DNA from: a virus
DNA: 64,000 bases
Virus record (IMG/VR): IMGVR_UViG_3300035670_000073
Coordinates: 41,544 to 105,543 of that record
Strand: one strand, 5' to 3'
Below, piece after piece: positions 1 to 10,028 of this stretch; within the stretch, counting starts at the first letter, position 1; each line of letters begins with the position of its first letter. The notes under the pieces are model-generated. The model was not told where the DNA came from. It saw only the letters and a list, made by a program, of their open reading frames with translations, and searched no databases. Position numbers and translations under genes: made by a program.

Positions 1-602
1 AATATAACGGTTTAATCAGAGGATTGGTAAATAATAGTAATAACGAAACTCTCGATTTATCACCCTTAAATCCCTTAGATCGACAAAAATTTTTACAATC
101 AAACAATCCATTTACTAATAATTTGTATGTGTTGGGATACGACAACAATAAAAAACTAACTAAGATTAATCCAGCTACACTACAAAATTTGATCAATTAT
201 TTAAATAATTTTAAAATTATAACTGATAAAATTAATATTTTAGATGGTTATATAATAAACATCGGCATTGATTTTAAAATAACAGTTTTTCAAGGATTTA
301 ATAAAAGAGATGTTTTAAACGCATGTATTCAAACTATTCAAAACTTTTTAAACATTGATAATTTATCTTTTAATCAACCAATTAATTTAAGTCAATTAAC
401 ATTTGAAGTTATGAAAAATGAAGGTGTACAATCCGTTATTGAAATTAAAGTTAAAAATTTAACTGTAGACGACGGGGATTATTCACCAATAGCATATAAT
501 TTGAGTATCGCAACCCAAAATAATATTATTTATCCTTCAAAAGATCCAGCTGTATTTGAAGTCAAATTTCCAACGAGTGATATAAAAGGCCTTGTAGTTT
601 AA
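1..602 (+). CDS. Baseplate wedge protein (gp6/J-like), C-terminal part, truncated by window edge
   Basis: The reading frame is open to the first base of the window (codon phase starts at base 3), so this is the 3' end of a gene whose start lies upstream; the TTG at 24 is not a convincing start. About 200 residues are visible. The segment around residues 95-140 (RDVLNACIQTIQNF, then a hydrophobic 'LTFEVMKNEGVQSV' stretch) resembles the C-terminal region of baseplate wedge proteins of the gp6/gpJ type, where a V-x-S-V pattern follows the short helix. It lies 1 base before the next structural gene, fitting a baseplate operon. The family call is by pattern only; another baseplate component is possible. 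Confidence 0.5.
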   Translation, partial: YNGLIRGLVNNSNNETLDLSPLNPLDRQKFLQSNNPFTNNLYVLGYDNNKKLTKINPATLQNLINYLNNFKIITDKINILDGYIINIGIDFKITVFQGFNKRDVLNACIQTIQNFLNIDNLSFNQPINLSQLTFEVMKNEGVQSVIEIKVKNLTVDDGDYSPIAYNLSIATQNNIIYPSKDPAVFEVKFPTSDIKGLVV

Positions 603-603
603 T

Positions 604-2274
604 ATGCATACATTTATTTATCCATCACAAGATACTTACATAAATAATTCTTCAAAATTTATCGATAAAAATTTTGGTTTAGATGAAGTTTTGGAAATTT
701 ACGCTTCAAATTTAGGAAGTAAAACTACTTTTTTAAATAATTATTGGCATCCTGTTCCAGCCAATACATCTTCTTATGGAAATGAAGGTTGGTTGGCGTA
801 CTCAACTTCGTCCATTTTTATTTATTCAGGAAGTAAATGGAGATCATTTGGATTAACTTCTTCGGTTGTACCAGGTACTTCATTTATAGCCAATTTTACT
901 GGAAGATTAAAAAATAAACCAACAAATACAAAAATTGCTCTTTATTTATCAGGATCTGCCGATTATGCATCAGGATCATTTTCTGGCAGTGTTGTAAGTT
1001 CACAATGTTATACATCGTCCTACAGTGGTAGCTTTATAAGTTCAAGTGGTTGGGGTGGTATTATAAACACGGTTACATCAAGTAATTCTTATTATGTAGA
1101 TGTAGTTAATTTTGTTGGATATTTTAAAGGAATTTATACAGGTTCATTTACCAGACCTACAACTGCTGATTATTTAATCAGACCGGAATTCAGTAGAACG
1201 TTAATCAAATTTGATTTGAATTCTTTGAGTGAATCAATTTCAAAAAACGAAATTAGTAGTTCAAATATTAAATTTATTTTAAATTTAAAAGCATGTGGCG
1301 CTAGAAATTTACCATTAAACTATAAATTATATGCATATCCTATCAGTCAAAGTTGGAATAATGGCAATGGTAGATATGCCGACGATGGATCCGATTATGG
1401 TTCCAGCTGGAATTATACAAATTATTTAGATAACAATTATTGGTACAAGTATAATTCAACAGCTAGTTATCAACAAGTTGATTATCTTTTAACAGCATCC
1501 TATTCGTCAGCAAGTTTTCAAAAAGAAGGTGGAACTTGGTATTATAAAGTACCGGCGTCATATACTAATAAACCAAAATGGATTTGTAGTTCTTCATTTT
1601 TTAGTGGTTTAGCTAATTCGAGTTTAATTTGTAGTCAATCGTTTGGTTATGGACAACAAAGTGATGTAAAGATGGATATAACTTCAATAGTTAGAAGTTG
1701 GTTATGTGGTTGTGTTCCAAATCAAGGATTGATATTATTAAGTTCATTTGAAATAAGTACGCCTCCACTTCAAAATACTAATGGATTATTACAGTTTTTT
1801 AGCAAAGAAACAAATACCATCTATAGTCCATATATTGATGTTGCGTGGGATGATAGTGTATTTAATACCGGTAGTTTAGCTCCATTAACAGGATCCGTTC
1901 AAAATTTAATTAATATTCAATACTTAAAAGATGAATATAAGGCTGGAAGTATACCAAGAATATTTGTATTTGCAAGAGATAAATATCCATTAAAACAATT
2001 TAATAAAGCATATCAACAACCGAATAATATTACGCCGAAATATTTACCATCTAAATCATATTATATGATTAAAGACGCTGAATCGGAAGAAGTGTTAATT
2101 GATTTTAACGATTACACCAAATTGAGTTGTGATCCAAATTTAGGAAATTATTTCGCATTGCAAACTACTGGATTACCACAAGAAAGATATTTGACAATAT
2201 TTATAAAAATTGTTTACAGTGATAATACTGTAGATATTATAGATACACAAAAAGTATTTAAAATAACAAGATAA
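604..2274 (+). CDS. Virion structural protein with DNRLRE-like domain
   Basis: A 556-residue Ser/Gly/Tyr-rich protein. The N-terminus (YPSQDTYINNSSKFIDKNFG) and the later 'RTLIKFDLNSLSES' plus 'SQSWNNGNGRYADDGSDYG' segments follow the pattern of DNRLRE domains, which form beta-sandwich modules on extracellular proteins and phage tails. Around residues 58-77 is a short 'YGNEGWLAYSTSSIFIY...W' module that recurs twice in the gp15-like protein at 51.7 kb. It sits one base after the baseplate gene and one base before the next, so it is probably a baseplate or fibre-attachment component. No signal peptide or membrane segment. The exact role is unknown. Confidence 0.55.
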   Translation: MHTFIYPSQDTYINNSSKFIDKNFGLDEVLEIYASNLGSKTTFLNNYWHPVPANTSSYGNEGWLAYSTSSIFIYSGSKWRSFGLTSSVVPGTSFIANFTGRLKNKPTNTKIALYLSGSADYASGSFSGSVVSSQCYTSSYSGSFISSSGWGGIINTVTSSNSYYVDVVNFVGYFKGIYTGSFTRPTTADYLIRPEFSRTLIKFDLNSLSESISKNEISSSNIKFILNLKACGARNLPLNYKLYAYPISQSWNNGNGRYADDGSDYGSSWNYTNYLDNNYWYKYNSTASYQQVDYLLTASYSSASFQKEGGTWYYKVPASYTNKPKWICSSSFFSGLANSSLICSQSFGYGQQSDVKMDITSIVRSWLCGCVPNQGLILLSSFEISTPPLQNTNGLLQFFSKETNTIYSPYIDVAWDDSVFNTGSLAPLTGSVQNLINIQYLKDEYKAGSIPRIFVFARDKYPLKQFNKAYQQPNNITPKYLPSKSYYMIKDAESEEVLIDFNDYTKLSCDPNLGNYFALQTTGLPQERYLTIFIKIVYSDNTVDIIDTQKVFKITR

Positions 2275-2275
2275 C

Positions 2276-2749
2276 ATGGCAAATATACCATTAATATATA
2301 ATGTTTCTTTATCCGATGTACAGAGGTTTAAAGATTTAGGTACATTTACAAACAACTTTGATAATTTTGGGAATGCACAATTAGTTTATAATGTATCACA
2401 GTCTTATGAAGGTAAATTTAATTATGTTAAAATTCCACTTAAAAATTTTGAATATAACATCGATAAAATAATCGATGTAAACGCCGTAGAATTTACCGAA
2501 TTAAATTCACCTGTTCGTGAAGAAAAAAGAAATTTAAACGAAGTATTAACTCAATATAACACATTGTTAGTTGAAAATCGAATATTAAATGAAACTGTCA
2601 ATTCTTTAGTAGAAAAATACGAACAAAATGATGATAAACAAGTAATTGCTGCGATGAAGAATGAACTTATTAATTTAAGAATTAAATTGGGACAAGGAAA
2701 TGTTCCTTCGGATTTTTCAGACGATTTTCCATTTTTACCATTAGCATAA
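2276..2749 (+). CDS. Hypothetical coiled-coil structural protein
   Basis: 157 residues, not recognised as a family. The N-terminal half (to about residue 75) is a beta-rich segment with Asn/Phe/Tyr; residues 80-135 form a heptad-like helical stretch (RNLNEVLTQYNTLLVENRIL then VNSLVEKYEQ), predicting a coiled coil, and the tail is a short acidic and hydrophobic segment. Squeezed with 1-base gaps between two large virion genes, it is probably an oligomerising baseplate or fibre adaptor translated from the same mRNA. This role is inferred from context only. Confidence 0.5.
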   Translation: MANIPLIYNVSLSDVQRFKDLGTFTNNFDNFGNAQLVYNVSQSYEGKFNYVKIPLKNFEYNIDKIIDVNAVEFTELNSPVREEKRNLNEVLTQYNTLLVENRILNETVNSLVEKYEQNDDKQVIAAMKNELINLRIKLGQGNVPSDFSDDFPFLPLA

Positions 2750-2750
2750 T

Positions 2751-5700
2751 ATGCCGTACGATTATTTAACAATAAATCCAGAACAACTTAACTTCGGTTT
2801 AGTATCTGCTTCATATTTCGATACGGATTTGCAGAAATTATACGAACAAACTTTAGTACCTGAAAAGGGGTTTTTCGGAGACGGAGACGATGATATTGTT
2901 GAATTAAGTTTATATGATACTAATCAAAATATTTTAGGTTTCAATAGAATTATTCCTAAAGTTACTTATTCAGTTGTACAGGGCAGTTTTAGAGATATTA
3001 ATAACAATTTGCAATCGTATTCATATGCAAATCCAAGTACTAATATCGTAAGATATTCTAATGAAATATTATTGCACTCACAGTTTGATTTGAATTACAA
3101 TCAAGTCAGTCCTGGTTTATATTATGTATTGTATAATCCAATCAGAAACATTGCTGGTAATCAAACTAATAATTTAGTAATTAAAGAAGTTTCTCCAAGT
3201 AGAACCGAATTACGATTATCATTTGCATTTGATACTGTTAAAAATGAACAATCTAGATTAGACAGTGTAAAAATTAGAGCATTTGCAGATAAAAAATATA
3301 TCTTTTTACAAATCGAAGACAACTTTGTTACAATAGTAGATAATAATCCAATTGAACAAGATTTTGCTGCAAATGAAAATCAATATAATTTATATGAAAT
3401 TTCACAGTTATTAGGTTTCAAAAATAAAGCAGATTTACAAGAGTACATATCTTCTACTTATTACGGGTTTAATAAAATAATCAAAACAAACATAACAACT
3501 GAAGTATTAGAAACAAAAACTTTTGTCGGCATTGCTGAACAAATTAAAAATTTTTCTTATCGTTATAATGATGTCGAATTCATCAAAGAAGAAATATTAG
3601 AATCATTAAGAATAATTGTTTTAAAAGTCAGTCAAGATCGAATATTAGAAAGAACATCTTTAAATCCAATTTCGCTAAATATCGTTTTAGATTTTTTCCA
3701 AAAAGTTATTTACAACGATTGGTTATTACCAAAAGTTTCAGAATTATTAGATAATTATTATAACAATTTTTATGATTATTATAAAAATTCTTTAAATTTT
3801 AATAATGGAAGATTAATTAAAATTTTAAATCATACGAGTTATTTTAACGAAATTGATAATTCAGTTAATATACAAATTAAACTAGATGAACCATTACCAA
3901 CTGAATTCGATGTTAAAACTTTGTGTTGGATATCAAATATTAGCATTGCTCCAATTTATTTTAAAGTTAATTTGTTTACGCAACAATTGTCGAGGAAGGT
4001 ATATTTAAACGGTGTTAACTTTAATGTTGAAGTTCCTACTGTAAGTCCGACAAACCAAAAATTTGAAGATAACAACATAGATACATTAGATTATGCTAAA
4101 GTAAAATTAAAACAAAGAATAAACGATTTGTTTATAAATTTTGATGATTTTAATGATTTTATAAATTATTCTTCAGCCGAGTTAAGAAGTAAAATAGCTA
4201 AAAATAAAATTTTATACTACGCTAATTTAGAAAATGAAAAAAATTTATTGATAACTACAGCGAAGAATTCCGTTTATTCAATTTCAGCGTCTTATTCAAG
4301 AGATGTAAAATTAAAGACACAAGAACAAATTTCATTACTAAATACCTTTGACGATTACGAATCTTATTTGTTTTTTAATACATCGAGTATTAATGAAAAA
4401 ATCGAAAATGGCATTTCTTTTGATAAAAACAATTATAACAGTCTAACATATCAGTTACCGGAATATATTAGGACCGATACAGAATCCGCCGATTATTTAA
4501 AATTTACAGCAATGATCGGTCATTTTTTTGATAATATACTTGTTTTTATTAAAAAATTTCCTAAAAATTATCCAATCGTTAACGATGATAGAAATAATTA
4601 TCCTAAAAACTATATTGAAGAATTGTTAAATTCATTAAATTGGAATGCAAATATTGCTAAGTTTGAACAAAGTGATTTAAATCAATTATATTTTACTAAT
4701 ACCGAAACTACAGGTTCTCTTTCGTCATCATATTTTGATTATGCAAAATCAATATTGAATAGATTAACTAACAATATAAGTGCAATATATAAGTCAAAAG
4801 GAACAGGTACATCATTTGATTTAATCAGAACAATTTTCGGTATACCTAAAGAATTAATTCAGATTAAGGAATATGGAAGTCCGGATATATTATCTAACAA
4901 AACATCTTTTTATGAATATGACACTTTATTATATTTTACTAAATTTGACCGTGATAATTATTTAAAATTTAATCATACTGGTAGTGATTCTTACTTTGTG
5001 AAATCAGAGTTCCAGTCAGTTAATCTGATTAACAACAATTTAACTCAAAGTATCGAATATACATCCGTTTTTCAAGGCGTTTCTTCGGTTGAATTATCAT
5101 TTAGATTAAATTCAATCAATTATGAATATGGCGAAAAAATACCTTTAATTAAAAAAGATCGTATTTTCAACGATTGGTCAATTTATATTAAGAAAGATAA
5201 ACAAAAAGAATCTGGAACTGTTATTTTTGAAATTAATCCGGTAGAAAACGAAAAAACTTCAAGTATCAGAAGTTTAGAATTGCCATTTTTTAATAATAAT
5301 TTTTACACATTACTTTTAAAACGAGAAGTTTTACCAGGATTTACTTTCGACGCTGTTAGCTTTAGTTCTAGTTTACAAAAGAATCAATATCCATCTATCG
5401 TTTTAGAAAACGAACCTACTTTTAATAATTTTGTTGTTGAAGATGATGGTGATTTTGTAGCAATACCTCCAATTTTAAACAAATTAACACAATCATTTTT
5501 CATTGAAAGTTCAAGAAAATATGTTCCACATCTTTATACTTTAGAAATAAATCAATATGACGGCGAACAGTTAATTTTTAACAGTAAGAGTACAAAAATC
5601 ATTACTTACGAAACTAATCGATTTTTTTCTTCGGGGAGTTATTATATTGGAAACTACCCTCTTTCAAATAATAATTTTGTTGGTAATATAGACAAACTAA

Positions 5701-7469
5701 AGGTATTTAAAGACGCAATTTCCGATGCGGATTTTAATGAACATAGTTATAATTTAAATTCAATATCTATTGAAAATAAGTCGGATCTTTACAGTAATTT
5801 ATTTTATCTATGGAGTTTCGATACTCCAATAAATTTATATAATTCATCTTCAATCAGTTCTTCAATTTTAAATCAAAATTTAAAATATCAACTTAATAAA
5901 TTTGAAGCATTTAATTTCAAACAAACCGATAAATATTTTAGTTCTCCAATTTGTGCAACTTTGAAAGTAGACGAATTTCCATATCAATTTGATGTTTTAA
6001 AAATAAAACAAGTTATAAACACAAATAATTTCGGACCAAATTTTGCTGGAAATAATAAAATAAATAAAATATCAGAAACTGTTTCTTCTAATTTAGTTCC
6101 TTACGATTATTCTACATTTAGTACTGACATTATAGGTGATGATTCATCGTTGGTACAATTTAGTATCAGTCCATATGACTATTTAAATGAAAAAATAAAA
6201 GATTTCGTTGGTAAAGAAGGTATTACGAATATTATAGGCGATCCTAAGTATTTAACCTCCCAAAATTATCCTGAATTGGTTCTTTTACAGAAAGATTTTA
6301 AAAAATTCAATCAGAAATATATCTATCCTCAAGAATTTTTTACAACTTATAAATTTTATATTGATTTTTCAATCTTTGAATTTGTTAAAAATTTAAAACC
6401 CGCTAGAGTAAATTTATTGACCGGTTTGGTTTTACAACCAAGTTTATTAGAAAGAAAAAAATTTGGTTATAAAGATGTAAATTTTTCAAATACATCTATA
6501 CTTTCAATAAATTTTGATAATAAAACCAATTTAGATTTATCAATTAAAAATACTAATTTTACATCAAGTAATACAACAGTTTCAACTCTTGATAATCAGT
6601 ACAAAACAGATCACAACACTTATAATTTTCACCAGTTTCAGATTAAAGACACGGTTGATGATCGTGATTTTATTTATTGTAAATACGGTAAGCTCGTTAA
6701 AATGTCAGATAACGGATTTTTAGTTCGAGATGTTAATTTAGTCAATGATAAAGAATCATACCAACTTGTAAACAATAGAATTCCAATCAATCAAAACATA
6801 AATGGTACTACGGGTACAGCGGGTACCGCAGGAAGTTCGGGTACTAGTGGTACAAGTGGTAAATTGAATGTAAACAGAGATAAATCTAATGGTTATGTTT
6901 GTACATTTTCTTCTTCATTTGATAGAGTTGAAATAATTGGATCGGGATCCGGATATAGTCTAAAAATAAATCCGTATGATTCATCCGGTACAAGTGGTAC
7001 TTCCGGTAAAAATGTATACGCGTACAATTTACAAATTACAGGAAGCAAAGAATTATTAAATCCTTATTATGGTGTAAGAAATAGTGGATATTCAAGAAAA
7101 CATCTTAGTAAAACCAGACTTGCTGGATCTAGATATAGATTCATAGCGTTATCCGGGTCGAAATATACGATACAAAACGGAATTAAAATATTAAATCCAG
7201 TTTCCGATTATAAAATCACTTATTATGATTATATTAAGGGTAAAAATGATAGTAATACTACGGTTAATCGTCAAGGAATACCTAATGGGTCAGAACCTAT
7301 AATAAGTGTACCCGGATTTTTAAGCTTAGATGTTGATAGCAATAACTTCCCAATATATGGAAAAGTATTAACTCCTGAAGGAAGTGCTGCGGGTACATTT
7401 GAATCATTACCTCTAACAGCATCACAGTGTACGAGTGCAAGTTTAAATACTTATATTAAAAATTTATAA
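2751..7469 (+). CDS. Giant baseplate/tail structural protein with LamG-like domain and GTS repeats
   Basis: 1572 residues, the largest ORF in the window. No enzyme motif is visible. Residues about 735-1000 look like a concanavalin/LamG-type jelly roll, ending in a characteristic 'FVGNIDKLKVFKDAISDADF' strand-helix pattern. Residues about 1352-1370 and 1410-1420 are collagen-like Gly-Thr-Ser triplets flanking a small globular insert. The length and place in the baseplate operon fit a gp7/gp10-type wedge or a peripheral baseplate arm; T4 gp7 is about 1030 residues, so this would be an enlarged version. The structural role is likely, but the precise T4 equivalent is not established. Confidence 0.5.
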   Translation: MPYDYLTINPEQLNFGLVSASYFDTDLQKLYEQTLVPEKGFFGDGDDDIVELSLYDTNQNILGFNRIIPKVTYSVVQGSFRDINNNLQSYSYANPSTNIVRYSNEILLHSQFDLNYNQVSPGLYYVLYNPIRNIAGNQTNNLVIKEVSPSRTELRLSFAFDTVKNEQSRLDSVKIRAFADKKYIFLQIEDNFVTIVDNNPIEQDFAANENQYNLYEISQLLGFKNKADLQEYISSTYYGFNKIIKTNITTEVLETKTFVGIAEQIKNFSYRYNDVEFIKEEILESLRIIVLKVSQDRILERTSLNPISLNIVLDFFQKVIYNDWLLPKVSELLDNYYNNFYDYYKNSLNFNNGRLIKILNHTSYFNEIDNSVNIQIKLDEPLPTEFDVKTLCWISNISIAPIYFKVNLFTQQLSRKVYLNGVNFNVEVPTVSPTNQKFEDNNIDTLDYAKVKLKQRINDLFINFDDFNDFINYSSAELRSKIAKNKILYYANLENEKNLLITTAKNSVYSISASYSRDVKLKTQEQISLLNTFDDYESYLFFNTSSINEKIENGISFDKNNYNSLTYQLPEYIRTDTESADYLKFTAMIGHFFDNILVFIKKFPKNYPIVNDDRNNYPKNYIEELLNSLNWNANIAKFEQSDLNQLYFTNTETTGSLSSSYFDYAKSILNRLTNNISAIYKSKGTGTSFDLIRTIFGIPKELIQIKEYGSPDILSNKTSFYEYDTLLYFTKFDRDNYLKFNHTGSDSYFVKSEFQSVNLINNNLTQSIEYTSVFQGVSSVELSFRLNSINYEYGEKIPLIKKDRIFNDWSIYIKKDKQKESGTVIFEINPVENEKTSSIRSLELPFFNNNFYTLLLKREVLPGFTFDAVSFSSSLQKNQYPSIVLENEPTFNNFVVEDDGDFVAIPPILNKLTQSFFIESSRKYVPHLYTLEINQYDGEQLIFNSKSTKIITYETNRFFSSGSYYIGNYPLSNNNFVGNIDKLKVFKDAISDADFNEHSYNLNSISIENKSDLYSNLFYLWSFDTPINLYNSSSISSSILNQNLKYQLNKFEAFNFKQTDKYFSSPICATLKVDEFPYQFDVLKIKQVINTNNFGPNFAGNNKINKISETVSSNLVPYDYSTFSTDIIGDDSSLVQFSISPYDYLNEKIKDFVGKEGITNIIGDPKYLTSQNYPELVLLQKDFKKFNQKYIYPQEFFTTYKFYIDFSIFEFVKNLKPARVNLLTGLVLQPSLLERKKFGYKDVNFSNTSILSINFDNKTNLDLSIKNTNFTSSNTTVSTLDNQYKTDHNTYNFHQFQIKDTVDDRDFIYCKYGKLVKMSDNGFLVRDVNLVNDKESYQLVNNRIPINQNINGTTGTAGTAGSSGTSGTSGKLNVNRDKSNGYVCTFSSSFDRVEIIGSGSGYSLKINPYDSSGTSGTSGKNVYAYNLQITGSKELLNPYYGVRNSGYSRKHLSKTRLAGSRYRFIALSGSKYTIQNGIKILNPVSDYKITYYDYIKGKNDSNTTVNRQGIPNGSEPIISVPGFLSLDVDSNNFPIYGKVLTPEGSAAGTFESLPLTASQCTSASLNTYIKNL
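6805..7008 (+). repeat. Short Gly-Thr-Ser coding repeats inside giant baseplate gene
   Basis: Two clusters of 9-base repeats of the GGTACAAGT type encode G-T-S triplets, the first at about 6805-6861 and the second at about 6979-7008. The same nucleotide unit recurs in the fibre genes at 53 kb and 62.6 kb. Confidence 0.7.
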
Positions 7470-7514
7470 TATATTTTTTAGATAAAAAACTAAAATCCAA
7501 CATAATTATTGTAT

Positions 7515-8153
7515 ATGGCATATTTAGATAACAATGTTCTTACAGTCAACGCTGTATTAACTAAAAAGGGACGTGAAATTTTAGCTAAAACCGGTGGTCT
7601 TAACATCACCGCGTTTGCTTTAGCTGACGATGAAATCGACTATACTCAATTTAATCCAACTCATCCGCTTGGAAGTGCATACTATGATATAGCTATTCGT
7701 AATACTCCCGTATTGGAACCAATTACCGACGAATCACAATTAATGAAGTATAAATTGGTAACTCTAAATGACGGCGTTACAGCTGTACCAACTATTAGTG
7801 TAGCACAATCTGTAATCACGATAGATAGAGATTATACAGGTGAAATTTTAATAAGTCCTAGTACCAATCCAACTTACAATGTTACATTGGGGTATACCGC
7901 TATATTGGCCAATAAAGATGTTGGAACTTTGATAGTTACCGAAACAAATAGTCTAAATTCAAGTACAGCGACCGTACCATCATTTTCTGGAGATTTAGCT
8001 TCTCAAACTTCACAGTCCGTTATTGGTAATAAATTTAGATTTATTCCAAACGCAGGATTATCCAAAACAACAACCACTAATATTACAATTATTGGAAATG
8101 AAAGTGGTGGAAATACAGCAATAACAGTAACAGTAACGGTACCTTCAACCTAA
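7515..8153 (+). CDS. Conserved phage tail/baseplate structural protein
   Basis: 213 residues from the ATG at 7515, preferred over the TTG two codons upstream because the conserved N-terminus MAYLDNN starts there. The first 75 residues (VLTKKGREILAKTGGLNITA, then FALADDEIDYTQFNPTHPLG) match a pattern that recurs in many uncultivated T4-like and Bacteroidota phages as a virion protein of unknown role. The C-terminal half is Thr/Ser-rich and Ig-like in composition. It lies between the giant wedge gene and another baseplate-type gene, so it is probably structural. No ATATTTAT element is seen in its 45-base leader. Confidence 0.6.
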   Translation: MAYLDNNVLTVNAVLTKKGREILAKTGGLNITAFALADDEIDYTQFNPTHPLGSAYYDIAIRNTPVLEPITDESQLMKYKLVTLNDGVTAVPTISVAQSVITIDRDYTGEILISPSTNPTYNVTLGYTAILANKDVGTLIVTETNSLNSSTATVPSFSGDLASQTSQSVIGNKFRFIPNAGLSKTTTTNITIIGNESGGNTAITVTVTVPST

Positions 8154-8162
8154 TTTTAATAT

Positions 8163-9299
8163 ATGATATTTAGCCAATTTAATCAAGATGATGTCGTCAT
8201 TGGGAGAATAAACCAAGTTTCTTCCGGTATGTTTGGAACGGGAAGTTTATTTGTTAGTCAATCTACATTTATAACTCAATCCGGTAAATTTGGTCAAGGA
8301 ATACAATTAACAGGATCGAGTGTTTATGATATTAAAAACGGACAGTATTATTTAGATATTTATTCAGGAGCAGATTTATATTTTGATATAGCATACGGTG
8401 ATTATGTAAATAGTGGTAGTTCAAAATTTGATGTGGTAGATTCTGAAACGCCGGTATTAGCTAATGAGACTAAAGTTATTTATTCACAATACAAAAATGT
8501 TTTATTACAACCGGGTGATGACTTATTTAGTTTTGCAACGGGAAGTATAAATACTACGATTGATAGTGAAGCAATTTTTGTTTTAAATTTTGCAGCGGAT
8601 AAATTTAAGGATCAAATTGATCCGGGTCAAATTCAAATTTGTTTGTCAGGATCTATTGCTCCAAAAAAGTTCACTTTTATTGATGATTCACAAATTATTA
8701 ATAAACAACAAAATGTATATAATTTAATTTCAGGATCAATTATAAATGGTGTACCAACGCCTTATTTGAAAAATGGTTCGCCTGTATATAATGGTATTGG
8801 ACTATTTTATCCTTCTAATGGTATTGTAATATTTAATGCAATAAAATTAGATACTCTCATTGGTATAACTTCAACATCAAGCAATACTTCTACTTATCAA
8901 ATTCGAAATCGTAATTTATTTACAAATGAAAGTGGAAATCCGTTTAAGTCAACCTATTGGCGTCTTTGGACACGAGATTTTTATAATGCTTTGAGAAGAT
9001 CGAAAGGTACGATGGGAATTCGTAAATCTGAATTTGTACCGTCCACCAACTACTTCGTTCGTGTTAAGAATAAAGAATTTAATTATAGTAATAATCCAAC
9101 ATTTGTATCGGATGGAACTGATGGTAAAACAAAAGGAACTATAATATATCAAGACTTAATCAATAATCCTCGAACATATATTACTTCCGTTGGATTATAT
9201 AATGAAAATAACGAACTTCTAGCTATTGGTAAGTTAAGTAAACCTACACAAAAATCATTCGATAACGAATTATTAATTAAAGTAAGAATAGACTTTTAA
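8163..9299 (+). CDS. Baseplate/tail-fibre connector protein with shared VGLY C-terminal module
   Basis: 378 residues, Ser/Gly-rich N-terminal half without recognisable enzyme motifs. The last 45 residues (YITSVGLYNENNELLAIGKL, then S-K-P and a final strand ending VRIDF) form a compact module that occurs again, in diverged form, at the end of the 868-residue propeller protein two genes downstream. Such C-termini are frequent in uncultivated T4-like phage baseplates and may be the anchor to a common partner. The gene is 9 bases after its neighbour and precedes a new ATATTTAT element. Structural role by context. Confidence 0.55.
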   Translation: MIFSQFNQDDVVIGRINQVSSGMFGTGSLFVSQSTFITQSGKFGQGIQLTGSSVYDIKNGQYYLDIYSGADLYFDIAYGDYVNSGSSKFDVVDSETPVLANETKVIYSQYKNVLLQPGDDLFSFATGSINTTIDSEAIFVLNFAADKFKDQIDPGQIQICLSGSIAPKKFTFIDDSQIINKQQNVYNLISGSIINGVPTPYLKNGSPVYNGIGLFYPSNGIVIFNAIKLDTLIGITSTSSNTSTYQIRNRNLFTNESGNPFKSTYWRLWTRDFYNALRRSKGTMGIRKSEFVPSTNYFVRVKNKEFNYSNNPTFVSDGTDGKTKGTIIYQDLINNPRTYITSVGLYNENNELLAIGKLSKPTQKSFDNELLIKVRIDF

Positions 9300-9316
9300 T
9301 TAATAATAAATCTTCC

Positions 9317-9324
9317 TATTTATA
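9317..9324 (+). promoter_or_regulatory. TATTTATA element before start codon
   Basis: TATTTATA ends 5 bases before the ATG at 9330, followed by TTAGG. It belongs to the recurrent start-proximal element family described in the findings. Confidence 0.45.
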
Positions 9325-9329
9325 TTAGG

Positions 9330-10028
9330 ATGATTAAATTTTTTAAAACACAAGATGTATTAACAACCAGATTTGTGGTAGCTAAACCACAAGTAATTGA
9401 TAATATTTTTCTCGACTTGATTTTTGGAAATGACGGTGATGATGTTACATTTCCAATAACGGTTCCATTTTTACAATGTAATAATAATTTTTCGGGAAGT
9501 TGTGAACCAATAAAAATTACGAATGCATATTTGGCAGATACAAATTTTATACAAAACGATATACCAGACTTTTATATAGGTAAATATTTAAATTCTAGTT
9601 CTATTTTTTATCCTTCGAGTAGTGTTGAATGGTCAAATGAAACAAATCCTGTAAACATAAATGGTACATATAAAGGACAAATATATAATACCATCGATAA
9701 AATGTATTATAATAATTACAATAATGCCTACAATAGATTTGGATTAAACGATACAGTTTTACAAAACAAAAAATTAAATTTAGCCAATGAATTTTCTCTT
9801 TATTCACTAGCTGTAAATCAGGCAGGGGATACTATTAGACCAAATACAGTAGTCATTACTAATCAAACGGGTGATGTTTTGTCAGATATTTATGATGACG
9901 GTAACAATAACTTATTTTTGACAGGTAGTCATTTTGTCGATTATTACCAATTTAGTTCAAATTCAACATCTTTAGTTACTAGTTATGGTCAATATGGGTT
10001 AAGTTATTATCTTAAAAACAGCATATGA
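9330..10028 (+). CDS. Hypothetical structural protein
   Basis: 232 residues, not recognised. Rich in Asn, Tyr, Ser and Thr, with no membrane segment or signal peptide. The beginning (MIKFFKTQDVLTTRFVVAKP) is followed by a beta-rich domain with two Cys (residues about 50 and 58). Its stop overlaps the start of the propeller gene by 4 bases (ATGA), so the two are translationally coupled and probably form one assembly. A TATTTATA element lies right before the ATG. Likely a baseplate-periphery protein. Confidence 0.5.
   Translation: MIKFFKTQDVLTTRFVVAKPQVIDNIFLDLIFGNDGDDVTFPITVPFLQCNNNFSGSCEPIKITNAYLADTNFIQNDIPDFYIGKYLNSSSIFYPSSSVEWSNETNPVNINGTYKGQIYNTIDKMYYNNYNNAYNRFGLNDTVLQNKKLNLANEFSLYSLAVNQAGDTIRPNTVVITNQTGDVLSDIYDDGNNNLFLTGSHFVDYYQFSSNSTSLVTSYGQYGLSYYLKNSI

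Noticed and set aside
7509-7514. TTG start for the protein at 7515
   Set aside because: The conserved N-terminus begins at the ATG two codons later.
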